Notes under the pieces: generated by a model | Databases searched by the model: none | What the model was told of the DNA's origin: nothing | The model's input: the letters and a program-made list of their open reading frames with translations, nothing else | In this document: one piece after another, positions 8,601-16,639 of the stretch | Layout of the letters: every line of letters starts with the position of its first letter | Position numbering within the stretch: the first letter of the stretch is position 1 | Program-made: the position numbers and the translations under genes | Origin: Bartonella schoenbuchensis R1 | GTDB taxonomy: Bacteria > Pseudomonadota > Alphaproteobacteria > Rhizobiales > Rhizobiaceae | Length of the DNA stretch: 64,000 nucleotides | Assembly: GCF_002022685.1 (NCBI RefSeq) | Contig: NZ_CP019789.1 | Location: 310,001 to 374,000, forward strand | Direction of reading: 5' to 3'

Positions 8601-10398
8601 AGCAGTGACAGGTTCGCAGCTTTATAGGGTGGAGAAGAGTGTTACCACTTTGCATGGCACTATATTTGAGGTTGAAAAGAATGTCACGACGCTTGATACG
8701 AATATTAATGAGTATTTCGGTGGTGGAGCAGATGTCTTGAAAGGTACGGCACCGACGTATACCATTCAGAATGGGGAATATAGTGATGTAGGAGTTGCCT
8801 TTGTAGCTGTGGATGATACACTGACACAACTTTTTGGTAGAATTGATGATGTAGTACGTGGTGACCTTGTCCAGCAAGAGCTAGGGACGCATAAGATTAC
8901 CATTGGTGGTAAAACAGGTGGTACTGAGATCTCTATTGCTAACAAAGATAGAGAAACTCGAAAACTTACTGGGTTAGCTGATGGGTCTGTTACAGAAGGC
9001 TCGACAGATGCAGTCAATGGCAAGCAGCTTTATGGAGTCAAGAAAAGTGTTGAGACGTTGACGAGCACAATGTTTGATGTGCAAGAGAATGTGACAAAGC
9101 TTGATACAAATATTAATGAGTATTTAGGGGGTGGTGCCAACATACTAGAAGGTGTTGCACCGACTTACACCATTCAAAAGCAAAACTATAACAATGTTGA
9201 AGCTGCCTTTGCCGGTGTTGATGCTTCACTGACGAAGTTGCAGAATAATATCAATACAAATACTACAGCGGTTAAGGAAAATGCTTTATTTTGGAGTGAT
9301 AGGGAGGAAGCCTTTGTTGCGCTTCATGTAAATAAAGGAGAAGGGCGAGGGGTAGCAGAAAATAACAAGCTAAAGTTTCTTTTAGATGGGGATATTGTAG
9401 ATGGTTCAACGGAAGCGATAACAGGTAACCAGATTTTTGTGCTAAATAAACAGCTAGCAGCTTATTTCGGTGGAGGGGCTGGGTATCAAGATGGAAAGTG
9501 GACAGATCCAACATTTACAATTGCGGATTTTGGTGTGCAGAGCAAGAATGGAGAACAAACATATCATAATGTAGCTGATGCTTTTGAGGCTGTTAATAAC
9601 AGTATGTCTAGTCTCGATAATCGTATTCAACAAGTTGAAACTCAGGTGAATTCTAATAGTTTAAATTGGAATGATGGCAAAGATGCCTATAGCGCTAGTC
9701 ATAATGGTCAGGCTAGTAAGGTAACCGATGTAGCGGATGGTACAATTGCACAAGGTTCTACTGATGTGGTTACAGGTAATCAGCTTTGGGAGACAAATGA
9801 GAAGGTTAACATTCTTGAAGGCAAAGTTGATAGTATAGTTAACGAAGTTGATATCATTACGGATGGAGCTGTCGTTTATGACAAAGATGAACAGGGCAAC
9901 AAAATCAATAGCATCACCTTAAAAGGTGGTAAGGAAGATGAGCCTGTGCTCATTGATAATGTTGCAGATGGTGAAATCGAAAAAGATTCGAAACAAGCAG
10001 TTAATGGTGGTCAACTGAAAAAACAGATGGGCGTTGTTCTTGCAGATGCTAACAAATATACAGATGAAAAAATAGAGAATATAGTTGGTGATGCTGTTGC
10101 ACAAGCAAATGCTTATACTGATATGAAGTTTGAGGCCTTAAATTATAGAGTTGAAAGCGTCCAGAAAGAAGCAAGACAAGCAGCAGCTATCGGTTTGGCC
10201 GTATCTAACTTACGTTACAATGATACACCTGGCAAATTCAGTGTTGCATTTGGTAGTGGTGTGTGGCGTGGTCAATCAGCACTTGCCTTTGGAGCTGGTT
10301 ATACATCTGAAGATGGGGATATCCGTTCCAACCTCTCCGTCACTACTTCCGGAGGACACTGGGGTGTAGGAGCAGGAATAAGCTTTACACTAAACTAA
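5698..10398 (+). CDS. Trimeric autotransporter adhesin with YadA-like head (TAA2)
   Basis: A 1566-residue Vomp/BadA-type adhesin. The signal peptide spans about residues 1-47 (MKKVHITPK to SPVFA). An N-terminal segment holds the only two mature cysteines (SCGVDQ, FINCDP). The head at about 184-300 has YadA-type repeats (EDTAIGREAWAKG, KAIAIGSFANAKG, GTAIGYGAQSS). The neck at about 326-353 reads TRQITGVAAG and TDAVNVAQLKAL. The stalk is built of modules of roughly 130 residues, each with YLGGGA, APTYTIQ, LTQL, ITIGGK and LTGLAEG. The YadA anchor starts at about residue 1489 and the protein ends FTLN. The start ATG is the one conserved in TAA2 to TAA5. The gene is intact and should trimerise and display on the outer membrane. 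Confidence 0.93.
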   Translation: MKKVHITPKNKSFIAQRFSAEVSLVRAVSLGAVMATLLSSVSPVFASHLSSTGSTVQSAESIVQSVSAGVVSANVAHGRVGGRAGVANGDRSCGVDQIVSRSSSRLGKKVSAKEQYKKLSANQQFINCDPNGSVIQPVTWIADTDAMSRAIAAGVNMRQVAETSEGIQGYFDSFTLRGIGTQLGSNANAESGEDTAIGREAWAKGGGSVALGFSSQALQSESIVIGNYAKAEGMKAIAIGSFANAKGVKAIAVGSFAEAKLGTAIGYGAQSSVEGGVALGDDSKAKVGKWVSGYDPRSDIASMETSPIWRSTIGAVSIGDVSSGKTRQITGVAAGFEETDAVNVAQLKALQTWVEEEGGTWRLSVNGQNATKVNKDTNLDLVAGSNNIKIVKNDNTVTFDLAETLVLTSVWTRNVRLVDLGLFIVDGPSVTTAGINASDMKIRGVADGTLLRGSKDAVNAGQVYELNSTVATYLGGNANVLENTAPTYTIQRQIYHDVGTAFTGVDTSLMQLSERINGVADSILVEQNSGTKQITIGAKTEGMEINIANSGGESRVLSGVQRGELSEVSMEAVNGAQLYEVDQKFVPLNATISKVERSVATLDANVTTLDTNISTYLGGGANILANRAPIYTVQNETYNDVGSAFKGVDDTLTQLSTKVEGVVGSIFVHQNPGTKLITIGAKVEGTEIKITNSGGESRVLSGVKDGKVTAESTEVINGKQLYELNSTVAQYLGGEANILEGIVPTYTIQKQTYNDVGATFEGVDASLTQLSSRIDNVVSSNLVQQEPGTHKITIGGKAEGNEVSIANKDEGLRTLTGLAEGSVTEGSTDAVNGSQLYEVKQSVNVLTGTVSGVQNNVTKLDNNISEYLGGGASVLAGTAPMYMIQGEEHHDIGSAFAGVDTSLTQLSGRIDSVANVVNNGLVQQEPISKLITIGGKTGGTEISIANRDGGERKLTGLAEGDLSEASTEAVTGSQLYRVEKSVTTLHGTIFEVEKNVTTLDTNINEYFGGGADVLKGTAPTYTIQNGEYSDVGVAFVAVDDTLTQLFGRIDDVVRGDLVQQELGTHKITIGGKTGGTEISIANKDRETRKLTGLADGSVTEGSTDAVNGKQLYGVKKSVETLTSTMFDVQENVTKLDTNINEYLGGGANILEGVAPTYTIQKQNYNNVEAAFAGVDASLTKLQNNINTNTTAVKENALFWSDREEAFVALHVNKGEGRGVAENNKLKFLLDGDIVDGSTEAITGNQIFVLNKQLAAYFGGGAGYQDGKWTDPTFTIADFGVQSKNGEQTYHNVADAFEAVNNSMSSLDNRIQQVETQVNSNSLNWNDGKDAYSASHNGQASKVTDVADGTIAQGSTDVVTGNQLWETNEKVNILEGKVDSIVNEVDIITDGAVVYDKDEQGNKINSITLKGGKEDEPVLIDNVADGEIEKDSKQAVNGGQLKKQMGVVLADANKYTDEKIENIVGDAVAQANAYTDMKFEALNYRVESVQKEARQAAAIGLAVSNLRYNDTPGKFSVAFGSGVWRGQSALAFGAGYTSEDGDIRSNLSVTTSGGHWGVGAGISFTLN

Positions 10399-10508
10399 TC
10401 ACATCATATTAAAACTAATAACGTCACATTAATTAATATGCCCATATACCACAGATATAAAAAGAATATGATTTGTGACAAGGTGGTTTAAATAAAAAAG
10501 ACATTTTT

Positions 10509-10607
10509 ATGAAAAAGGAGAATTATCCACAGATTTTTTTTGATATGTTATTACAAAAAAACGCACAAAACTATCATCCTTTATTCCGTAGATTCACTTG
10601 GAAATAA
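10509..10607 (+). other. Small ORF of 32 codons in intergenic repeat copy 1
   Basis: ATG to TAA encodes a basic, aromatic-rich peptide beginning MKKENYPQIFF. The same frame is intact in the second repeat copy at 23613-23711. The ribosome binding site is poor and I do not recognise the peptide. Conservation is expected anyway because the repeat copies are recent, so coding status is doubtful. Confidence 0.2.
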
Positions 10608-11013
10608 AACACGTTTCAATCTTTACTAAGAACCTACTTTAAAAAAATGAAGCTAAAACCCCTTAAATTTTCTATTTACTCGTCCGTATATACCCTTTAA
10701 CATAAAGCCAAGTTGCTTTCCGAAAACCTTTAAAAGGTAAACAAAAGCAAACACTCTTAAACACTATCACTCAGATTAATCGCTTTAATTAAGGAGATTA
10801 TAAACAACAAACACCCCCATTCATCTCATATTTAGCTTACTAAATAACGCTTATTAAAACTCACTCACCCCATATTATTCTCTCAAAGGCTCAACACCAC
10901 ACTTCCCTTTGTTTGAATAAAACTCTTGAGTTTCTTTTAAGCTAATAACGGCTAAATATACTTTTTTGACGTCCAAATATATTATTTAACATTTCTATTT
11001 TGGAGGATTTGTT

Positions 11014-11034
11014 ATGAAAACCACACACTCTTAA
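11014..11034 (+). other. Mini-ORF MKTTHS in the TAA3 leader
   Basis: A six-codon ORF preceded by TTTGGAGGATTTGTT, a better Shine-Dalgarno than that of the adhesin about 270 bases downstream. It is conserved in position in the leaders of TAA2 to TAA5. Confidence 0.4.
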
Positions 11035-11306
11035 AACAACACTCACTTTGTGAGGATAGAACCTTACACTCTATTTCCTCACTCATTATTGTTAACTAAA
11101 ACCGCCTATTTGAAACTAAAAAACTGCACTCTTTTGTTTTTCAGCACGTTTGTTTTTTAGCACACGAAATTGGCTCTGCTTTATGGTTTGTTTTTATGTT
11201 TTTTTACAACACAAAACCCATCATCAAATCAGATAGCGCCCAATTGTGACTTTTAAATGGCTCAAATGCATTTTTTTGATGTTTTTTTATTTTTGAAAGA
11301 TTTGTT

Positions 11307-12596
11307 ATGAAAAAAGTACATATCACTCCAAAAGACAAAAGCTTCATTGCTCAAAGGTCTTCTGCTGAGGTATCTTTGGTGAGAGCTGTTTCATTAGGGG
11401 CGGTAATGGCTACACTTTTGTCGAGTGTTTCTCCAGTTTTTGCTTCTCATCTTTCTTCAACGGGGTCGACAGTTCAAAGTGCAGAGTCAATAGTTCAAAG
11501 TGTAAGTGCAGGTGTGGTTTCTGCTAACGTTGCTCATGGGCGTGTTGGTGGCCGTGCTGGGGTGGCTAATGGTGATCGTTCTTGTGGGGTGGACCAGATT
11601 GTTAGCCGTAGTTCATCAAGGTTAGGTAAGAAAGTATCTGCAAAAGAGCAGTATAAGAAGCTGACCTCTAATCAGCTTTCTGATGGTTCTGGTGATTATT
11701 CTTTTGAGAGTAGTTGTGGGGCTGATGCATCAGTAAATGCTTTAAAGAGTGCAAGTGCACGTTCTTTAATTGATGTAGATGTAGCGAAAGGCGATTGGTT
11801 GTTGGAGGAAAATAATACCATCAACTGGTCTGTTAATACGAGGTCTGTCAATACAACGGGTGCACGTGTTGCTGGTGGGCAGACGAGGGAAAAAGACACA
11901 ACAGCAACGTTGTGTGGGAATAGTCCCGGTAACCCGAAAAATGTGTGTATAGGTGAACTCGCTAATGTGCAGAATTTTTATAACAGTGGTGGTCTTGCTT
12001 TGGGTATGTTCTCTGTCTCTCCTTCTAGAGTTAATGGGGGTCTCTTGGTGGGTGGTTATGATCCTGTAACTGGTGGGGCGTTAGACATCCCTAATAACCC
12101 GGTGTGGCATGCTACTTATGATCCAGTATCTTTTGGTGATCCAGATCTACGTATAACGCGGCAGATTGTAGGTGTTGCAGCTGGTCATGAAGATACTGAT
12201 GCAGTGAATGTTGCTCAGCTAAAAGCATTAAAAGAATGGACGGTGCAGCAAAAGTTTGGTTTTTACCTTAGTGCTGGGAGCGGGGGGATGGTGCACATTA
12301 GTGATAACGATCACATCCGTTTTATGGTAGGTGACAATATTGATGTTTCGTTATCATCTACTGATGAACAAAATCTTATCAGTTTTGGTTTGAGTCAAAA
12401 TGTTCTGGTAGATAGCATTGGAATACTTCAAGGTGGTCCGAAGATGGATGCTAATGGAATCGACCTTGCAGGTGAAAGAATTACAAACATGGCAAGGGGA
12501 TCTGTTGAAAAAGGTTCAACAGATGCAGTGACAGGTGCGCAGCTTTATGAATTCAAGCAAGACATTGAGGGGTTAAGTAGTACTGTTGGGGTATAA
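11307..12596 (+). CDS. TAA3 fragment 1: signal peptide, reduced head, neck
   Basis: 429 residues, identical to TAA2 through about residue 120. The segment ESSCGADAS to WSVNTRSVNTTG follows, shared with TAA4 and TAA5, then two further cysteines (ATLCGNS, NVCIGEL). Only a vestigial head is seen (GGLALGMFS, GGYDP). The neck is at about residues 285-310. The fragment stops at TAA 12594-12596 in the first stalk module and has no anchor, so it would be exported but not displayed. Confidence 0.6.
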   Translation: MKKVHITPKDKSFIAQRSSAEVSLVRAVSLGAVMATLLSSVSPVFASHLSSTGSTVQSAESIVQSVSAGVVSANVAHGRVGGRAGVANGDRSCGVDQIVSRSSSRLGKKVSAKEQYKKLTSNQLSDGSGDYSFESSCGADASVNALKSASARSLIDVDVAKGDWLLEENNTINWSVNTRSVNTTGARVAGGQTREKDTTATLCGNSPGNPKNVCIGELANVQNFYNSGGLALGMFSVSPSRVNGGLLVGGYDPVTGGALDIPNNPVWHATYDPVSFGDPDLRITRQIVGVAAGHEDTDAVNVAQLKALKEWTVQQKFGFYLSAGSGGMVHISDNDHIRFMVGDNIDVSLSSTDEQNLISFGLSQNVLVDSIGILQGGPKMDANGIDLAGERITNMARGSVEKGSTDAVTGAQLYEFKQDIEGLSSTVGV

Positions 12597-12670
12597 GGGG
12601 CGATGTTGACAAGCTTAGTAGTGGTATTAACCTTGCTTTAGGTGGTGGAGCAGATCTCCTGAATGGTAAA

Positions 12671-15600
12671 GTGCCTAGTTATACGATTCAGAGGGAGAAA
12701 CGTGAAGGTATTGAAGCAGCTTTTGAGGTTGTTGATGGAACATTAACACAGCTTGATAATAGGATTAAGAAGATAGGAGTTGATCCAGATGAGTCCTTTA
12801 TTTCTCAAAATCCACCTGACGGTAAGATCAGCATTGGTTTCGCGCAGTTGGGTAATGAGGTCTCGATTGCCAACGCTATTGCAAAAGCTCGAAAACTTAC
12901 TGGCTTGGCAGAGGGGAAAGTTGAGAAAGGTTCAACAGATGCAATAACAGGTGCACAGCTTTCTGAGAGAGATGAGACTATTAAGGGGTTAACTAGCACT
13001 ATTGAGCAGGCTGGGAAGAATGTCACGACGCTTGCAGACAATCTTAATACTGCTTTAGGAGGTGAAGCAGATGTGCTTGCAGGTAAGGCACCGAGGTATA
13101 AAATTCTTGGAAATAATGATGAAGGTTATAAAGGTGTTGAAGCGGCCTTTAAGGGTGTTGATGGTAAGCTGAAAGAGCTTGATGAGAAGATTGATGGAGT
13201 TACGGGTACGGGCAGCAATGCTCTTGTAGCGCAGGATCCATCATCGCATATCATCACGATAGGAGGTAAAGCTGAGGGTGATAAGATTTCCATTTTGAAT
13301 AAAGATGGAGGATCTCGCACACTTACTGGTTTGAAGGATGGAGAGCTTAAGGAAGGCTCGAAAGATGCAGTGACAGGTGCGCAGCTTCATAAAATAGGCG
13401 GTGATATAAATAAGTACTTAGGTGGTGGTGCCAACGTATTAGAGAATACCCCTCCGAAGTATACCATTCAGACGAAGGATCATAAGGATATTGGTAGTGC
13501 CTTTGCGGGTGTTGATACGTCATTGACGCAGCTTTCTAGTCGGATTGGCAAGGTGGAAGAGAACAACCTTGTAGCGCAAGATCAGGATGAAGAGTCGAAA
13601 GTAATTACCATTGGTGCTAAAGTAGAAGGCAATAAGATCAGTATCACCAACAAGAGTGGACAAGCTCGCACACTTACTGGTTTGGCAGAGGGATCTGTTA
13701 GAGGAGGTTCAACCGATGCAGTAACAGGTGCGCAGCTTTATGGTGTTCAAGAGAAGCTTGATCCGTTGGATCTCATTGTGAAGAAGGCTGAGGGTGATGT
13801 CACAAAGCTTGGTGAGAATATAAATAAGTATTTAGCTGGTGGAGCCAACGTCCTTGCAGTTGCAGGTAAGGCACCGACGTATACCATTGATGGGCAGGGG
13901 CATCGTGATGTTGGTAGTGCCTTTGCGGGTGTTGATGGTAAGCTGACGCAGCTTTCTAGTCGGATTGGCAAGGTGGAAGAGAACAACCTTGTAGCGCAAG
14001 ATCAGGATGAAGAGTCGAAAGTAATTACCATTGGTGCTAAAGTAGAAGGCAGTAAGATCAGTATCACCAACAAGAAGGGACAAGCTCGCACACTTACTGG
14101 TTTGGCAGAGGGCGATCTCTCAGAAGTTTCGACAGAAGCGGTGACAGGTAAGCAGCTTTGGGATGTTCAAGAGAAGCTTGATCCGTTGGATCCCATTGTG
14201 AAGAAGGCTGAGGGTGATGTCGAAACCTTAAATAAGAATGTTAATCAGTATTTAGGTGGAGCAGATGTGCTTGCAGGTAAGGAGCCAACGTATACCATTC
14301 AGGGCAAGGAGCATCATAATGTCGGAACTGCCTTTGTGGGTGTTGATAATACGCTGACGGTTCTTGTGGGTGATGTTGATTATGTTATGAAAGCGGTCAA
14401 TAATAGCCTTGTAGAACAAGAAGGTTTGAAAATCACGATAGGTGCTAAAGTAGAAGGCAATGAGATCTCGATTGCCGGTAGTGCAGGATTACGCAAACTT
14501 ACTGGCTTGGCCGATGGATCTGAGACAGAAGAGTCAACAGATGCGGTAACAGGTAAGCAGCTTTATAAGTTCAAGGGTGAAGTTGAGACGTTAACGAGCA
14601 CTGTTAATGAAGCTAGTGGGAATGTCACAAAGCTTGCAGGCAATCTTAATACTGCTTTAGGAGGTGATGCTAACGTCCTTGCAGGTAAGGCACCGACGTA
14701 TAAAATTCTTGGAAATAATGATGAAGGTTATAAAGGTGTTGAAGCGGCCTTTAAGGGTGTTGATGGTAAGCTGACAGAGCTTGAAGGCAAGATTGGTGAA
14801 GTCACGGGTACGGCCAATAATGCTCTTGTAGCGCAGGATAAAGAGTCGAAGGTCATTACAATAGGTGGCAAAGCTGAGGGTGATAAGATCTCCATTTTGA
14901 ATAAAGATGGGGGGTCTCGTACCCTTACTGGTTTGTCAGAGGGGAAAGTTGAGGAAGGTTCAACAGATGCAATAACAGGTGCGCAGCTTTTTGAGGTTGA
15001 TGAGAGTGTTAAGGGGTTGAATGGCACGATTAAGCAGGTTGGGGAGCATGTTACGACGCTTGATGGGAATATAAATAAGTACTTAGCTGGTGGAGCCAAC
15101 GTACTAGGAAGTGAGGCACCGACGTATGAAGTTCAGGAGCGGGAGTATAATAGTGTTGGAGCGGCTTTTGAAGGTGTTGATACGTCACTGACGGATCTTT
15201 ATGAGAAGTTTGATGGTCTGCAAAACAGTGTTGGAGATGATAGTCTTGTCGCACAAAATAAGGAATCCAAACTTATTACGATAGGTGCTAAAGTAGAAGG
15301 CAATAAGATCAGTATCACCAACAAGAGTGGACAAGCTCGCACACTTACTGGTTTGGCAGAGGGATCTGTTAGAGGAGGTTCAACCGATGCAGTAACAGGT
15401 GCGCAGCTTTATGGTGTTCAAGAGAAGCTTGATCCGTTGGATCTCATTGTGAAGAAGGCTGAGGGTGATGTCACAAAGCTTGATAAGAATATAAATAAGT
15501 ATTTAGCTGGTGGAGCCAACGTCCTTACAGGTACACAACTGACGTATAAGGTTCAGGATGATGAGTATCATAGTGTTGGAGCGGCTTTTGTAGGTGTTGA

Positions 15601-16639
15601 TAGTAAGCTGACAGATCTTTATGATAAGCTTGGTAAGGTTGAAACTGTTGGAGATGACAGCCTTGTTGCGCAGGGAGTGTCGGGTGTTATTACGATAGGT
15701 GCTAAAGTAGAAGGCAGTAAGATCAGTATCACCAACAAGAAGGGAGAAGCTCGCACACTTACTGGTTTGGCAGAGGGCGATCTCTCAGAAGCTTCGACAG
15801 AAGCGGTGACAGGTAAGCAGCTTTGGGATGTTCAAGAGAAGTTTGAGCCGTTGAATGGCACTGTTGAGAAGGCTAAGGGTGATGTCGAAACCTTAAATAA
15901 GAATATAAATGAGTATTTAGGTGGAGCAGATGTGCTTGCAGGTAAGGCACCGACGTATAAAATTCAGGGCAAGGAGCATCATAATGTCGGAACTGCCTTT
16001 GTGGGTGTTGATAATACGCTGACGGTTCTTGTGGGTGATGTTGATTATGTTATGAAAGCGGTCAATAATAGCCTTGTAGAACAAGAAGGTTTGAAAATCA
16101 CGATAGGTGCTAAAGTAGAAGGCAATGAGATCTCGATTGCCGGTAGTGCAGGATTACGCAAACTTACTGGCTTGGCAGAGGGAGATGTTTCAGACAAGTC
16201 AACAGAAGCAGTTACAGGTAAGCAGCTTTATAAGTTCAAGGGTGAAGTTGAGACGTTAACGAGCACTGTTAATGAAGCTAGTGGGAATGTCACGACGCTT
16301 GCAGGCAATCTTAATACTGCTTTAGGAGGTGATGCTAACGTCCTTGCAGGTGAGGCACCGACGTATAAAATTCTTGGAAATAATGATGAAGGTTATAAAG
16401 GTGTTGAAGCGGCCTTTAAGGGTGTTGATGGTAAGCTGACAGAGCTTGAAGGCAAGATTGATGGAGTTACGGGTACGGCCAATAATGCTCTTGTAGCGCA
16501 GGATAAAGAGTCGAAGGTCATTACAATAGGTGGCAAAGCTGAGGGTGATAAGATCTCCATTTTGAATAAAGATGGGGGTCTCGTACCCTTACTGGTTTGT
16601 CAGAGGGGAAAGTTGAGGAAGGTTCAACAGATGCAATAA
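12671..16639 (+). CDS. TAA3 fragment 2: internal stalk only
   Basis: About 1322 codons of stalk modules, open from just after the first lesion. The GTG at 12671 is only the first possible start and no ribosome binding site supports it. There is neither signal peptide nor anchor. The last 17 codons or so after the G5 tract (PLLVCQRGK) are out of frame. It is not expected to make a functional protein by itself. Confidence 0.45.
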   Translation: MPSYTIQREKREGIEAAFEVVDGTLTQLDNRIKKIGVDPDESFISQNPPDGKISIGFAQLGNEVSIANAIAKARKLTGLAEGKVEKGSTDAITGAQLSERDETIKGLTSTIEQAGKNVTTLADNLNTALGGEADVLAGKAPRYKILGNNDEGYKGVEAAFKGVDGKLKELDEKIDGVTGTGSNALVAQDPSSHIITIGGKAEGDKISILNKDGGSRTLTGLKDGELKEGSKDAVTGAQLHKIGGDINKYLGGGANVLENTPPKYTIQTKDHKDIGSAFAGVDTSLTQLSSRIGKVEENNLVAQDQDEESKVITIGAKVEGNKISITNKSGQARTLTGLAEGSVRGGSTDAVTGAQLYGVQEKLDPLDLIVKKAEGDVTKLGENINKYLAGGANVLAVAGKAPTYTIDGQGHRDVGSAFAGVDGKLTQLSSRIGKVEENNLVAQDQDEESKVITIGAKVEGSKISITNKKGQARTLTGLAEGDLSEVSTEAVTGKQLWDVQEKLDPLDPIVKKAEGDVETLNKNVNQYLGGADVLAGKEPTYTIQGKEHHNVGTAFVGVDNTLTVLVGDVDYVMKAVNNSLVEQEGLKITIGAKVEGNEISIAGSAGLRKLTGLADGSETEESTDAVTGKQLYKFKGEVETLTSTVNEASGNVTKLAGNLNTALGGDANVLAGKAPTYKILGNNDEGYKGVEAAFKGVDGKLTELEGKIGEVTGTANNALVAQDKESKVITIGGKAEGDKISILNKDGGSRTLTGLSEGKVEEGSTDAITGAQLFEVDESVKGLNGTIKQVGEHVTTLDGNINKYLAGGANVLGSEAPTYEVQEREYNSVGAAFEGVDTSLTDLYEKFDGLQNSVGDDSLVAQNKESKLITIGAKVEGNKISITNKSGQARTLTGLAEGSVRGGSTDAVTGAQLYGVQEKLDPLDLIVKKAEGDVTKLDKNINKYLAGGANVLTGTQLTYKVQDDEYHSVGAAFVGVDSKLTDLYDKLGKVETVGDDSLVAQGVSGVITIGAKVEGSKISITNKKGEARTLTGLAEGDLSEASTEAVTGKQLWDVQEKFEPLNGTVEKAKGDVETLNKNINEYLGGADVLAGKAPTYKIQGKEHHNVGTAFVGVDNTLTVLVGDVDYVMKAVNNSLVEQEGLKITIGAKVEGNEISIAGSAGLRKLTGLAEGDVSDKSTEAVTGKQLYKFKGEVETLTSTVNEASGNVTTLAGNLNTALGGDANVLAGEAPTYKILGNNDEGYKGVEAAFKGVDGKLTELEGKIDGVTGTANNALVAQDKESKVITIGGKAEGDKISILNKDGGLVPLLVCQRGKLRKVQQMQ

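Larger units (their letters stand above)
10399..11306 (+). repeat. 908-bp intergenic repeat, copy 1 (TAA2/TAA3)
   Basis: The region between the TAA2 stop and the TAA3 start is almost identical to 23503-24410, with the same length and only a few substitutions. It contains a 32-codon ORF, the mini-ORF MKTTHS and the adhesin leader. No conserved gene is recognised. It is a direct repeat with an offset of 13104 bases, flanking TAA3. Confidence 0.93.

Noticed and set aside
10523..10531. Perfect DnaA-box-like TTATCCACA in the intergenic repeat (also in copy 2)
   Set aside because: A single isolated box in each copy, with no cluster, no AT-rich unwinding element of note and no dnaA-type neighbours. 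Probably chance.
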